From: an uncultured Cohaesibacter sp.
Lineage (GTDB): Bacteria; Pseudomonadota; Alphaproteobacteria; Rhizobiales; Cohaesibacteraceae
Length of the DNA: 64,000 nt
Assembly: GCF_963682185.1 (NCBI RefSeq)
Contig: NZ_OY821667.1
Coordinates: forward strand, 372,001 to 436,000
Direction: 5' to 3'
The notes below the pieces were generated by a model. The model was given only the letters and a program-made list of their open reading frames with translations. It made no database searches and had not been told where the DNA came from. Below are positions 27,795-37,206 of this stretch, one piece after another (the first letter of the stretch is position 1; every line of letters begins with the position of its first letter). A program made the translations under genes and the position numbers.

Positions 27795-30700
27795 TTAAGC
27801 AACGCCGACTTCCACATCGACGATCCCCGGAATAGCCTTCAAGGCCCGGCCAACCTCAGGCGAAACATAATATTTGCCCTTCAGCCGCATCTCGACTTCG
27901 CATTCGCCCTCATCCAGCATCACGATCACGGAAACCTCGCCATCACCTCTGTCATCAAGCTGCTTTTGCAGGGATGTCAGTGGCTTGGGATCATTCACGA
28001 ACACGCGCATGGCCTGCCGCATGCCATCACTGACAAGCGGCCGCACATTGTTGATGCGCACAGAGACCCCTTCAGGCCGTTCGTCTGCCCCCACCTCCAG
28101 AATAACCGTATTGCCCGGCTCCAGATCATCGCGAAAACGCGCCAGCGCCTCGGAAAAGAGCACCGCTTCATATTGCCCGGTTGGATCGGAAATGGTGATG
28201 ATACCCATGCGGTTGCCGGTCTTGGTCTTGCGTTCCTGCTTCCCGGTAATGGTACCGGCCAAACGCCCCGCACTGGCGCCCTGCTTGACGGCAATCTCGA
28301 ATTGCTGCCAGAGCTGGATACGCATCTTTTCGAGCTGCGGAATATATTCATCCAGCGGATGCGCCGACAGATAGAAACCGATCGCGCTATATTCACGCTG
28401 CAGTTTCTCCTGACTTGTCCATGGGCGCACATCCGGCAAAGGCAATGGCGCAGCCTCTTCCTCGCCAAACAGCCCACCCTGCCCCGATGATGCATCCCGC
28501 GAATGGCTTGTTGCCTCACCCATGATGATGTCAATGGAGCCAACAACCTGCGCCCTGTTGGGATTGAGCACATCGAAGGTGCCTGCAGCTGCCAGATTTT
28601 CGATCGTGCGCTTGTTGATCACACGCGGACTGATACGCTTGGCGAAATCAGCCAGATCCTTGAACGGCTTATCGCCCCGCACTTCCATGATATGCTCGGC
28701 GGCGGGCTGCCCCACCCCCTTGATTGCCGCCATGGAATAGATAATGGCCCCATCCTTGACGAGAAACTCAACGCCGGATTCATTGATGGATGGTGGCCGC
28801 ACCTCAATGCCGAGCCGGATTGCATCACGGCGGAATTCCGACAGCTTGTCGGTGTTGTTCATATCCAGCGTCATGATTGCCGCAAGGAACTCAGCTGGAT
28901 AGTTCGCCTTCATATAGGCAGTCTGATAGGCCACCAGAGCATAGGCAGCAGCGTGCGACTTGTTGAAGCCATAGTCGGCGAACTTGGCCACGAGGTCATA
29001 GATCTCGGACGCTTGCTCGCGCGGCACCCCGCGCTCTTCAGCACCATCACAGAAGAAGACCCGCTGCTTTTCCATCTCCTCACGGATCTTCTTACCCATC
29101 GCACGACGCAGCATATCAGCTTGGCCGAGGGTGTAACCGGAAAGGATCTGCGCGATCTGCATCACCTGTTCCTGATAAATGATGATGCCGTAGGTCTCTT
29201 TCAGCACCGGCTCGAGCAACTCGTGCATATAGTCCGGTTTTTCCTCGCCACGCTTACGCGCACAATACACCGGAATGTTTGCCATAGGCCCAGGTCGATA
29301 GAGCGCCACGATAGCGATGATATCCTCGAACTGGTCGGGCTTCATATCAAGCAGGGCCTTGCGCATGCCCATACTTTCAAGCTGGAACACACCAACCGTC
29401 TCACCGCGGCAGAGAATTTCATAGGATTTCGGGTCGTCGATCGGAATTTCCGACAGGTTGATCTTGATGCCACGCTGTTCCACAAATCGAACCGCCGTTT
29501 GCAAAACCGTCAGCGTTTTCAGACCAAGAAAGTCAAACTTGACGAGGCCGGTCTTCTCGACAAACTTCATGTTGAACTGGGTCACCGGCATATCCGAGCG
29601 CGGGTCGCGATACATGGGGACGAGCTTGTCCAACGACCGGTCCCCGATCACAACGCCAGCAGCGTGGGTCGAAGTATGCCGATAGAGCCCTTCCAGTTTC
29701 AGCGAGATGGAAATGAGGCGATCCACAATCTCCTCTTCCTTGCGGGCGTCAACCAGACGAGGTTCCTGCTCCAGAGCTTCGGGCAGAGACACCGACACCG
29801 CACCCTTCATGGGCACCAGTTTGCAGAGTTTGTCCACCTGACCGAAGGGCATCTGCAACACGCGCCCCACGTCGCGCAGCACCATGCGGGCTTGCAGCGT
29901 ACCATAGGTGATGATCTGTCCCACGTTGCTCCAGCCATATTTGCGCTGCACATAATGCACCACTTCTTCGCGTCGGTCCTGACAGAAGTCGATATCGAAG
30001 TCGGGCATCGACACACGTTCCGGGTTCAGGAATCGTTCGAACAGAAGAGCAAAACGCAAAGGATCAAGGTCGGTGATCGTCAAGGACCAAGCCACAAGGG
30101 AGCCAGCACCGGAACCACGCCCCGGCCCCACCGGGATTCCATGTTCCTTGGCCCATTTGATGAAGTCGGCAACGATCAGGAAGTAGCCGGGGAACTTCAT
30201 CGAAACGATAATACCCAGCTCGAACTCCAACCGCTCCCAATAGGCTTCCTCAGTCAGCCCCGGGGCAAGACCGTGAATATCAAGGCGGCGGCGCAGCCCC
30301 TCTTCAGCCTGCTTGCGCAGCTCGGCAGCCTCGTGCTGCTCGGCTTCTTCAGGATCGGCGTCCGCACCTGCAAATCGTGGCAATAGCGGTTTGACCGTAC
30401 GGACGCGTGTCGAGCAGCGCTGCGCAATTTCAATGGTATTTTCAAGAGCTTCAGGCAAATCGGCAAACAGCTCGGCCATTTCGTCCTGACTTTTGAAATA
30501 ATGCTCCCGGGTCAGTTGCCGACGGTCACTCTGGATGAGGACCTTGCTCTCCGCAATGGCGAGCAGCGCATCATGGGCTTCAAAGTCTTCGCGCTCACCG
30601 AAATAGACGTCATTGGTGGCCACCAACGGCATTTCGAATTCATAGGCAAGATCGATAATCTGCGGCTCTACAATGGCCTCATGCGGCATACCGTGCCGCA

Positions 30701-31241
30701 TGATTTCGACATAGACCCGATCACCGAAAACGCGCTTCAATATTTGAAGACGCTCACGCCCCTTGGCCACATGATTGCTTGCCAGCATCCGGTCCACGGG
30801 ACCATTGCCGCCACCGGTCAGGCAGATGATACCTTCCCCCAGTTCTTCCAGATCACCGACCGTAACATGCGGCTCCTGATCATCCTCGGGCGAGAGATAG
30901 GACCGGGAAACAAGAAGCATAAGATTCGCCCAGCCCTGATCCGTGGCAGCAAGCAGAACGATGGAAGGCAATTCCGTATGCCCACTGCCTTGATAATCCC
31001 CATCGTTGAAATAGATCTCGACCTGACAGCCCATGATCGGCTGCAGGCCTTCGCCGACAGACTTTTCGGAAAATTCAAGTCCACCAAACATGTTGCGCGT
31101 ATCCGTAATGGATACAGCGGGCATATTCATCGCCATGGTCTTCTTGATCACCTTGGCGACGGGCAAGGCCCCTTCGAGAAGAGAATAGGCCGAATGCACA
31201 TGCAAATGGATAAATTTAAGATCGTCCGACAGCCCATTCAT
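27795..31241 (-). CDS. dnaE: DNA polymerase III alpha subunit
   Basis: This is the replicative polymerase, of about 1148 aa. The N-terminal PHP domain begins FIHLHVHSAYSLLEGA. The palm holds the catalytic aspartates in MPDFDIDFCQDRR, preceded by the GPGRGSGAGSLVAW motif. The fingers, helix-hairpin-helix, OB-fold and tau-binding C-terminal regions are intact. I prefer ATG 31241 (MNGLSDDL), which has GGAAGG about 10 nt upstream; GTG 31244 or the longer ATG 31283 with no ribosome binding site are alternatives. This is DnaE1 by length and by its context next to lolD, not the mutagenic DnaE2 of imuAB cassettes. It is 0.7 kb from lolD, probably with its own promoter in that gap. Confidence 0.97.
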   Translation of the reverse strand: MNGLSDDLKFIHLHVHSAYSLLEGALPVAKVIKKTMAMNMPAVSITDTRNMFGGLEFSEKSVGEGLQPIMGCQVEIYFNDGDYQGSGHTELPSIVLLAATDQGWANLMLLVSRSYLSPEDDQEPHVTVGDLEELGEGIICLTGGGNGPVDRMLASNHVAKGRERLQILKRVFGDRVYVEIMRHGMPHEAIVEPQIIDLAYEFEMPLVATNDVYFGEREDFEAHDALLAIAESKVLIQSDRRQLTREHYFKSQDEMAELFADLPEALENTIEIAQRCSTRVRTVKPLLPRFAGADADPEEAEQHEAAELRKQAEEGLRRRLDIHGLAPGLTEEAYWERLEFELGIIVSMKFPGYFLIVADFIKWAKEHGIPVGPGRGSGAGSLVAWSLTITDLDPLRFALLFERFLNPERVSMPDFDIDFCQDRREEVVHYVQRKYGWSNVGQIITYGTLQARMVLRDVGRVLQMPFGQVDKLCKLVPMKGAVSVSLPEALEQEPRLVDARKEEEIVDRLISISLKLEGLYRHTSTHAAGVVIGDRSLDKLVPMYRDPRSDMPVTQFNMKFVEKTGLVKFDFLGLKTLTVLQTAVRFVEQRGIKINLSEIPIDDPKSYEILCRGETVGVFQLESMGMRKALLDMKPDQFEDIIAIVALYRPGPMANIPVYCARKRGEEKPDYMHELLEPVLKETYGIIIYQEQVMQIAQILSGYTLGQADMLRRAMGKKIREEMEKQRVFFCDGAEERGVPREQASEIYDLVAKFADYGFNKSHAAAYALVAYQTAYMKANYPAEFLAAIMTLDMNNTDKLSEFRRDAIRLGIEVRPPSINESGVEFLVKDGAIIYSMAAIKGVGQPAAEHIMEVRGDKPFKDLADFAKRISPRVINKRTIENLAAAGTFDVLNPNRAQVVGSIDIIMGEATSHSRDASSGQGGLFGEEEAAPLPLPDVRPWTSQEKLQREYSAIGFYLSAHPLDEYIPQLEKMRIQLWQQFEIAVKQGASAGRLAGTITGKQERKTKTGNRMGIITISDPTGQYEAVLFSEALARFRDDLEPGNTVILEVGADERPEGVSVRINNVRPLVSDGMRQAMRVFVNDPKPLTSLQKQLDDRGDGEVSVIVMLDEGECEVEMRLKGKYYVSPEVGRALKAIPGIVDVEVGVA

Positions 31242-31478
31242 CACAGCAAAGCCTTCCCGTATCAACATGACAGCGCCCGACATGGGTCGCTAGAATCAGA
31301 TCGCGCAAGGCTTCAAGAATAGAAAATGCAGAGGAGCATGGCAAAGCCTGATGATAGCAGTCAGACGGTGGCGACAAGCTCTCCACAACAAGCCGGTTTG
31401 ACTTTGAATAACCTTCCGAACCCCAGCAGGCCGTCCCCATAGTTATCCTCTCTAATCCCCACTATTCAGACAGGAAAA

Positions 31479-31562
31479 TCAAACCAGAACCTGCATCCAC
31501 ACGCCAATCATGGACATAAAGGTGATAAGGGAACCGAGCGCAAGAACATCACGAATAATCAT
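31479..31562 (-). CDS. Candidate 27-aa membrane microprotein
   Basis: An ATG at 31562 opens a 27-codon frame ending in TGA. It is preceded by a good ribosome binding site (GAGG, 7-nt spacing) and by a promoter 35 nt upstream (TTGCAA-N17-CATAAT). The peptide is MIIRDVLALGSLITFMSMIG followed by VWMQVLV: a short charged N-terminus, then one hydrophobic helix of about 20 residues. Single-span inner-membrane microproteins of this size are known to modulate transporters, sensors or division. I recognise no homologue and assign no function. Support comes from the coherent expression signals in an otherwise gene-free 701-bp stretch. Confidence 0.6.
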   Translation of the reverse strand: MIIRDVLALGSLITFMSMIGVWMQVLV

Positions 31563-31596
31563 TACCAGACCTCAAAACTGTTCGCGTTATATCCTC

Positions 31597-31625
31597 ATTA
31601 TGTATTTGTTTTGTTCTCATTGCAA
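31597..31625 (-). promoter_or_regulatory. Promoter of the 27-aa microprotein gene (possibly also dnaE)
   Basis: On the minus strand TTGCAA and CATAAT are separated by exactly 17 nt, in an AT-rich setting, with the microprotein ATG 35 nt after the -10 element. As no strong terminator follows the small gene, transcription may continue into dnaE. Confidence 0.55.
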
Positions 31626-31923
31626 GCACTTTCTCTTAATCTAGAAAATTCAATTTTATTACAATTTTTTAGATAGTTAGAAGAAGTTGTTCGCAAATTA
31701 TTCACACAGCTTCATTCTGTCCCCGACCTCATCCCAAAACATCCACAGGAGAACATCCCCCAAAAGAGCCGACCACACCAACCAGACTTTGTCCTCCGCT
31801 TGTGAACAGTCTTTCCACACACTCTCCCAGCTCAGTAAAAAAGCAGCCTGAGATATCCCCACCAATCCAGTATCCGTTCACAGGCACCAGTGGAAACCGT
31901 ATGCAGGCCAGCATAACGAAATG

Positions 31924-31955
31924 CGCCCGCACCTCTCGACATGAGAGGGCGGGCG
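31924..31955 (-). terminator. Strong hairpin after lolD, probable terminator without a good T tract
   Basis: CGCCCGC-A-CCTCTC (31924-31937) pairs with GAGAGG-GCGGGCG (31943-31955), 13 bp with one bulged A and a 5-nt loop. It begins 30 nt after the lolD stop. The following minus-strand sequence has only ATTTCG, so termination may be partial or the hairpin may protect the 3' end of the message. Confidence 0.55.
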
Positions 31956-31984
31956 GATCAATATCTATTAAAAAGAAGAATGGC

Positions 31985-32965
31985 TTAGAGATCTACAATC
32001 TTGCCATCAACCAACGTAATCTGCCGATCCATGCGTTCGGCCAAAAACAGGTTGTGGGTAGCGACCAGCGCAGCAATGCCTGATTGTTTCACCAAGGCAT
32101 TGAGCGCCTTGAAAACATATTCGGAGGTATTGGGATCAAGGTTCCCCGTCGGCTCATCAGCCAGCAACACACGCGGAGCATTGGCCATGGCGCGAGCAAT
32201 AGCCACCCGCTGCTTTTCACCACCGGAAAGCTCACTGGGCCGATGATCAGAACGATGATCAATCTTCATATAGGCCAGCAATTCCTTGGCACGTGTCTCG
32301 GCTTCTTTACGCAGTTCACCACGGATGAGCTGTGGCAACATGACATTCTCAAGAGCGGAGAATTCTGCAAGCAGATGATGGAACTGATAGACAAAGCCGA
32401 TTTCATTGCGGCGCACCAAAGTGCGCGTCCTGTCAGCTGCCTGACTTTGTGCCACATTGGCGATATAAACTTCGCCCGCTGTAGGGCGCTCCAACAATCC
32501 GGCAATATGCAACAAGGTCGATTTGCCCGCGCCGGAGGGCGCCACCAGCGCGACCATTTCGCCAGCCCGAACCGAAAGATGCGCGCCATTCAAAACGACC
32601 AGATCGTCCTCGGCTTGCTCATAGGCTTGCTGGATATTGTCCAACACCAGAAGATTCTCGTCAGATGAAGCATCGCGCGCATCGTATTCCTGCCCTGATC
32701 CCTGATCAAAAGCAGTATACTGATCCGCTCCGGGAACAGCCCCCACATCCTGAGAGCCCAGGGAAGCCTCATCCGGCGCAGTTGATGTCGGCATCGCCGG
32801 AATGCTGCCCGTCAGTTCAACAAACCCGGCAGCTGGCTCAGCTATCTGTGGCAAAGCCTCTGGAGCGGTCGAAACAGTTTGCTCATGCCTCTGTCCCTTT
32901 GGCTTGGCCGCCTTGGCGCGCTCTTCGTCGCTCAAGACCGGCCAGAAAAAGCTTTTCTTACTCAT
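31985..32965 (-). CDS. lolD: Lipoprotein-release ABC transporter ATPase LolD, with a long N-terminal extension
   Basis: This 326-aa ATPase powers release of lipoproteins from the inner membrane to the periplasmic carrier. The ABC core starts near residue 105. It has Walker [10 protein letters not shown] (142-150), Q-loop FVYQFHHLL, signature [14 protein letters not shown] and Walker [13 protein letters not shown]. Typical LolD is about 225-235 aa. Here roughly 100 extra N-terminal residues, rich in Pro, Ala, Glu, Asp and Ser, look disordered, apart from a conserved-looking start [19 protein letters not shown]. The ATG at 32965 overlaps the lolE stop by 8 nt (ATGAGTAA), which fixes the start by coupling and makes the extension part of the protein. 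Confidence 0.93.
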   Translation of the reverse strand: MSKKSFFWPVLSDEERAKAAKPKGQRHEQTVSTAPEALPQIAEPAAGFVELTGSIPAMPTSTAPDEASLGSQDVGAVPGADQYTAFDQGSGQEYDARDASSDENLLVLDNIQQAYEQAEDDLVVLNGAHLSVRAGEMVALVAPSGAGKSTLLHIAGLLERPTAGEVYIANVAQSQAADRTRTLVRRNEIGFVYQFHHLLAEFSALENVMLPQLIRGELRKEAETRAKELLAYMKIDHRSDHRPSELSGGEKQRVAIARAMANAPRVLLADEPTGNLDPNTSEYVFKALNALVKQSGIAALVATHNLFLAERMDRQITLVDGKIVDL

Positions 32966-34226
32966 AACGAAGAGCCTCCACCGGATCGAGCCGAGCCGCG
33001 CGCCACGCAGGATAGAGCGTGGCAAGGAAAGAGAGAACCAGAGCAATCAGAAGAACGGAAATCGTCTCGGATGGGTTCATGTCCGCAGGCAGTTTCGAGA
33101 GGAAATAAAGCTCGGGTGAAAACAGCTCCGTGCGCGTCACCCAGGAAACAAACTGCCGAATGGATTCGATGTTGAGGCAAACGATCAGGCCAAGTATGAA
33201 GCCCGCGAACGTTCCCACCACACCAATCGCCGCCCCCGTGATCATGAAGATCCGCATGATAGAAGAGCGCGTCGCCCCCATGGTTCTGAGAATCGCGATG
33301 TCGCTCCCCTTGTCCTTCACCAGCATGATCAGGCCAGAAATGATATTGAGCGCCGCCACCAGAATGATCAGCGTCAGAATGATGAACATCAGATTGCGCT
33401 CAACTTCCAGCGCCGAGAAAAAGGTGACATTGCGATAGCGCCAGTCGGTCATGAAGATCTGCCGATTAACGGCATCTTCCACCGCAGGGCGCAATTCACC
33501 CACCCGATCAGGATCATCCAGATAAACCTCGATGGCCGAGACTTTGCCATCCTGATTGAAATAGGCCTGCGCCGCTTCCAGCGGCATGAATATGAAAGTG
33601 CTATCATATTCACTCATGCCAATCTCGAAAATGGCTTTGACCGGATAGGATTTGATACGCGGCGCAACCCCCATCGGCGTCACGGCGCCCTTGGGCGATA
33701 TGAGCGTCACGCGATCCCCGGCGATGACCCCCAGAGAGCGGGCCAAGCGAGATCCAAGCGCCACACCATCGGAGCTGTCGAAATCATCAAAGCTGCCCTG
33801 AAGGACATTTTTTGAGACCAGTTGGAGCTTGTCGATGCTGTCTTTGTTCATGCCCCGCACAAGTGCGCCAGCCGAACCACCAGACCCTGAGGCCAAGATC
33901 TGCCCCTCAACAAACGGCACAGCAAAGCTGACGCCATCCACACCATCGATGCGTTTGACAAGATCATTGTAATCAGTCAACTCGGAGTCCATCGGCTGGA
34001 TAACCAAGTGGCCATTGATACCGAGGATCTTATCGAGCAGTTCCGAGCGGAATCCATTCATCACGGCCATCACGATAATGAGCGTGGCCACGCCCAGCAT
34101 GATGCCGAAAAAGGAAAGCCAGGAAATAACGGACACGAAAGCATCCCGTCGACGAGAACGCAAATAACGGAACGCCATCATCCATTCGAACATGGCGAAT
34201 GGTGATTTGATCTTTGGCGCGGACAT
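32958..34226 (-). CDS. lolE: Lipoprotein-releasing permease LolC/LolE
   Basis: This 422-aa inner-membrane permease is the partner of LolD. The N-terminal cytoplasmic part begins [20 protein letters not shown], followed by a first membrane helix, a large periplasmic MacB-like domain (about 60-270), and three C-terminal helices forming the FtsX domain. Many alphaproteobacteria have one such permease (a LolF-like homodimer) rather than separate LolC and LolE, so the symbol is approximate. The ATG at 34226 has GGAGA 5 nt upstream. It lies 71 bp after proS and overlaps lolD. Confidence 0.92.
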   Translation of the reverse strand: MSAPKIKSPFAMFEWMMAFRYLRSRRRDAFVSVISWLSFFGIMLGVATLIIVMAVMNGFRSELLDKILGINGHLVIQPMDSELTDYNDLVKRIDGVDGVSFAVPFVEGQILASGSGGSAGALVRGMNKDSIDKLQLVSKNVLQGSFDDFDSSDGVALGSRLARSLGVIAGDRVTLISPKGAVTPMGVAPRIKSYPVKAIFEIGMSEYDSTFIFMPLEAAQAYFNQDGKVSAIEVYLDDPDRVGELRPAVEDAVNRQIFMTDWRYRNVTFFSALEVERNLMFIILTLIILVAALNIISGLIMLVKDKGSDIAILRTMGATRSSIMRIFMITGAAIGVVGTFAGFILGLIVCLNIESIRQFVSWVTRTELFSPELYFLSKLPADMNPSETISVLLIALVLSFLATLYPAWRAARLDPVEALRYE

Positions 34227-34297
34227 ACAATTCTCCAGACAGAACCGCCGCCCGCCCGGCCAAGCCGATGCAGGCGACATATTCTTGTTTTATCGAA

Positions 34298-35620
34298 TCA
34301 TTTACCGGCGATAATACGATCTACAACCCCGTCGAGGGAAACCATTTCGCGTGCGCCTGTGGCACGATCCTTGATTTCCACTTCATTCGACTTCAGGCCG
34401 CGCGGTCCGACAATGATCTGGGTAGGCAGACCGATGAGATCCATCGTGGCAAATTTGGCGCCAGCCTGACCGGCGCGGTCATCATACAGAACGTCGAATC
34501 CGGCATTTCCAAGGCGCTCGTAGAGCTGTTCGCTGACCGCAGACGTTTCTTCGTTCTCAGCCTTCATATTGATCAGGCCGATGTCAAACGGAGCCACGGC
34601 CTTTGGCCAGATAATGCCGTTTTCATCGTGGCTGGCTTCAATGATACCGCCAAGCAGACGAGAAACGCCAACGCCGTAGGAGCCCATATGCACCGGATAG
34701 TCCTTGCCATCAGCCGCCATAACGCTGGCGCCCATCTTGTCGGAATATTTGGTGCCGAAATAGAAGATGTGGCCGACTTCGATGCCACGGGCTGCGATCC
34801 TATCCGCTTCCGGAATGGCATTAAACGCGGCTTCATCATGCATTTCGTCCGTTGCCGCATATTCGTTGGTCCAATCAGCCACAACGCCGGAAAGATCGCC
34901 CGAGAAATCAACGTCATCGCCCGGCACTTCCTTGGACAAGTAATTTTTGTGGCAGAAGACCTCACTCTCACCCGTGTCGGCCAGAATGATGAATTCGTGG
35001 CTGAGATCCCCACCGATCGGGCCAGTGTCGGCCTTCATAGGAATAGCCGTCATGCCAAGGCGTTTGAATGTGCGCAGATAGGCGACAAACATGCGATAAT
35101 AGGCTTCGCGCGCCCGAGCTTCATCCATATCGAAGCTGTAGGCGTCTTTCATGAGGAATTCACGTCCACGCATGACACCAAAGCGAGGGCGGATCTCGTC
35201 GCGAAACTTCCATTGGATATGATACAGATTGAGCGGCAGATCCTTGTAGGATTTAACGAAAGTGCGGAAGATGTCCGTGATCATCTCTTCGTTGGTCGGT
35301 CCAAACAGCATATCGCGTTCGTGGCGGTCGACGATTCGCAGCATTTCCTTGCCATAATCATCATAGCGGCCGCTCTCTTTCCAGAGTTCAGCAGGCTGCA
35401 TGGTTGGCATCAGAAGCTCGACGGCACCGGAGCGATCCTGCTCTTCCCGCACGATCTGCTCAACCTTGCGCAGCACCTTCAGCCCGAGCGGCAGCCAACT
35501 ATAGATACCGGCCTGCTGCTGCCGGATCATGCCAGCACGAAGCATATAGCGATGGGAGACAATTTCCGCCTCTTTGGGGGTTTCCTTCAGGATTGGCAGA
35601 AAATAACGGGAAAGACGCAT
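34298..35620 (-). CDS. proS: Prolyl-tRNA synthetase, short alphaproteobacterial type
   Basis: This 440-aa class II enzyme charges tRNA-Pro. Motif 2 covers the [25 protein letters not shown] region (residues 141-165) and motif 3 is seen at [17 protein letters not shown]. At about 440 aa it lacks the roughly 180-residue INS editing domain of the E. coli enzyme, as is usual for alphaproteobacteria, where editing of Ala-tRNA-Pro is left to trans-acting proteins. The ATG has only a weak GAAAGAG site. It is first in the run proS-lolE-lolD, a conserved order in Rhizobiales. Confidence 0.96.
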   Translation of the reverse strand: MRLSRYFLPILKETPKEAEIVSHRYMLRAGMIRQQQAGIYSWLPLGLKVLRKVEQIVREEQDRSGAVELLMPTMQPAELWKESGRYDDYGKEMLRIVDRHERDMLFGPTNEEMITDIFRTFVKSYKDLPLNLYHIQWKFRDEIRPRFGVMRGREFLMKDAYSFDMDEARAREAYYRMFVAYLRTFKRLGMTAIPMKADTGPIGGDLSHEFIILADTGESEVFCHKNYLSKEVPGDDVDFSGDLSGVVADWTNEYAATDEMHDEAAFNAIPEADRIAARGIEVGHIFYFGTKYSDKMGASVMAADGKDYPVHMGSYGVGVSRLLGGIIEASHDENGIIWPKAVAPFDIGLINMKAENEETSAVSEQLYERLGNAGFDVLYDDRAGQAGAKFATMDLIGLPTQIIVGPRGLKSNEVEIKDRATGAREMVSLDGVVDRIIAGK

Positions 35621-36408
35621 GGATCTGGCTCTTTCTAATAGAATTCAAAACGGAACACGCACGCGCGTCACAGGCCCATACTAAGCCCGAAAAATTGACC
35701 GCATATCACTTCAGGCCTTTATAGACCGAGATCGATTCTGAGACAGCAATTAATGAAGATGAAGCCTGCAGATCGAGTTTTTACACAGGCTCTGTCCGTC
35801 ACTATAGGTAATATTTACCTTCACCTTATTCGAAAGACGAATAACATTCGATCATTCACCCTGCAGTTGATTTTCACTCTCAAAAAAAAGCGAAAAAATA
35901 CGCAATTGCATAAAAATATTGATGACAAATTGGGCGATTGGGATTAATGTCCCTGCATAACGATAAGAGATACGCTCACCACCGTTATCTCACTTCGCGC
36001 AGTAATGTCTTGGGAGGATACATATCTCTGGCGCGCTTTTAGCTGCTGCCGCTCAGTATTAGCAAAACCACAAATGCACACTGAGCAATGAGATCACGTC
36101 GCGATCACTAGAAAAACAAGGCTTTGTTGCCTTGTTTTTTTTTGTCCATTTTCCAATGCGCCGAGGTATATATTGTGTCGATGGATATCGATTACAAGTG
36201 ACAGGCATGTGACATTTTTCATCACTGCTTAAATTTACATCACTTTCTCGCTTTCCCTGAGAAAATCTCACATTATTCCGAACACCAGACAAACAGGCAG
36301 CCACAGCCAACCACACGCACAGATTCGCGCTACGGGCTGCGCAGATATCTCAAACAATCAAATTAATGGAAGAAGCAAGGGATAGCGGAGCTGACCCCCA
36401 CCAAGAAT
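35621..36408. other. 788-bp gene-free stretch between the DUF1467 gene and proS
   Basis: The stretch is AT-rich and I find no convincing protein gene. It must carry the proS promoter on the minus strand. It contains a bidirectional intrinsic terminator at 36115-36143. It also contains a 16-nt block TTTTTACACAGGCTCT near 35778-35793 that recurs after gltX, near 5149-5164. Upstream of the terminator on the plus strand, about 35.95-36.11 kb could encode a small RNA, but no start signal is clear. Confidence 0.5.
36115..36143. terminator. Bidirectional intrinsic terminator
   Basis: AACAAGGC (36115-36122) pairs with GCCTTGTT (36129-36136) across a 6-nt loop. T runs follow in both directions: nine T on the plus strand and five on the minus strand. 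In the minus direction it could end the birA-rnj-mce-DUF1467 message about 270 nt after the last stop codon. In the plus direction no gene precedes it. Confidence 0.75.
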
Positions 36409-36684
36409 CTATTTCAAACTATCCGGCATGGGCAGGAAGGATAGCAGGTCAAAGCCGTATCCCTTAACTACAACAGCCCAATAGAAGACGGCAAACAATG
36501 CCGAGGCCAGAATAGTGGTGGCAACGGCCTTGCGGATCATCATCGCCTTCGCCGGAGCGCTGGCTGTGGTTCCCAGTCGTTGATCTTGCTCTTCTGCTTG
36601 CGTTCGCACGCCGAAGGGAAGCACGATAAAGAGGGAAAGCCACCAGATAATGAAATAAACAGCAAGGCCGCTGACTAAACTCAT
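36409..36684 (-). CDS. DUF1467 family small membrane protein
   Basis: This 91-aa protein has two predicted membrane helices (about residues 5-24 and 56-76). It shows the family hallmark in the first helix: YFIIWWLSLFIVLPFGVRTQ. The loop between the helices is polar and the C-terminus is short. DUF1467 proteins are widespread in alphaproteobacteria and commonly found right after mce, as here (26-nt gap). Their function is unknown, and I infer none. The ATG follows an AAGGAAG site. Confidence 0.87.
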   Translation of the reverse strand: MSLVSGLAVYFIIWWLSLFIVLPFGVRTQAEEQDQRLGTTASAPAKAMMIRKAVATTILASALFAVFYWAVVVKGYGFDLLSFLPMPDSLK

Positions 36685-36710
36685 AAAAGTCTTCCTTTAA
36701 AAGGAAAGGC

Positions 36711-37115
36711 TTATACCTGTTCCAGCTCGGTCAGAGTTCCGCAGAAATCTTTCGGATGCAGGAAGATAACAGGTTTGCCATGGGCGCCGATTTTTGGCTC
36801 GCCGTCGCCAAGAACGCGCGCGCCTTCAGCTTTCAGTTTGTCACGAGCTGCGATGATATCGTCAACTTCGTAGCAAACATGGTGAATACCGCCAACAGGG
36901 TTCTTTTCAAGGAACTTGGCGATCGGGCTGTTTTCGCCAATTGGCTCAAGCAGTTCGATTTTCGTGTTCGGCAGTTCAACAAAAACCACTTTCACGCCAT
37001 GTTCGGTGACTTCCTGTGGTTCAGAGCATTTGGCACCCAGAGTGCCGCCGTAGGTAGCTACGCCGCTTTCAAGACTTGGTACGGCAATCGCCACATGGTT
37101 CAAACGACCAATCAT
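36711..37115 (-). CDS. mce: Methylmalonyl-CoA epimerase
   Basis: This 134-aa metal-dependent enzyme of the vicinal-oxygen-chelate fold interconverts (R)- and (S)-methylmalonyl-CoA in propionyl-CoA metabolism. Metal-ligand positions of the family are visible: His in RLNHVAIAVP, His in GGIHHVCYEV, and the C-terminal Glu in GTLTELEQV. I chose ATG 37115 (MIGRLNHV) because an AGGA site is 9 nt upstream; ATG 37121 is possible. It lies 91 bp after rnj and 26 nt before the DUF1467 gene. Methylmalonyl-CoA mutase is not in the window. Confidence 0.93.
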   Translation of the reverse strand: MIGRLNHVAIAVPSLESGVATYGGTLGAKCSEPQEVTEHGVKVVFVELPNTKIELLEPIGENSPIAKFLEKNPVGGIHHVCYEVDDIIAARDKLKAEGARVLGDGEPKIGAHGKPVIFLHPKDFCGTLTELEQV

Positions 37116-37206
37116 TTCCATGCATCCTTTTTCACTATGGTGTTTACCGGTCATGGCCTGTCAACGCGACACGCCTTTAGTCTTACCGGAAACGCATTCC
37201 TCACTG

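Noticed and set aside
28503-30386. Long plus-strand open frame of 627 codons inside dnaE
   Set aside because: It is antisense to a certain gene, has no family resemblance and is a by-product of dnaE codon use.
31216-31440. 74-codon minus-strand frame with a good AGAGAGGA ribosome binding site overlapping the dnaE start
   Set aside because: The peptide is low in plausibility and runs into dnaE out of frame. I kept it out of the features, though a leader-peptide role is not excluded.
31562-31680. Possible LexA box upstream of the 27-aa microprotein
   Set aside because: GAAC occurs twice nearby, but never with a 7-nt spacing to a second GAAC or GTTC.
34214-35638. Plus-strand open frame of 474 codons opposite proS
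   Set aside because: It is a shadow of proS; composition and content are not protein-like.
35753-35947. 64-codon plus-strand frame upstream of proS
   Set aside because: It is a Lys/Ile/Thr-rich product of AT-rich intergenic sequence, without a ribosome binding site.
36059-36316. 85-codon minus-strand frame in the gene-free stretch
   Set aside because: It spans the bidirectional terminator and has no ribosome binding site or hydrophobic or domain pattern.
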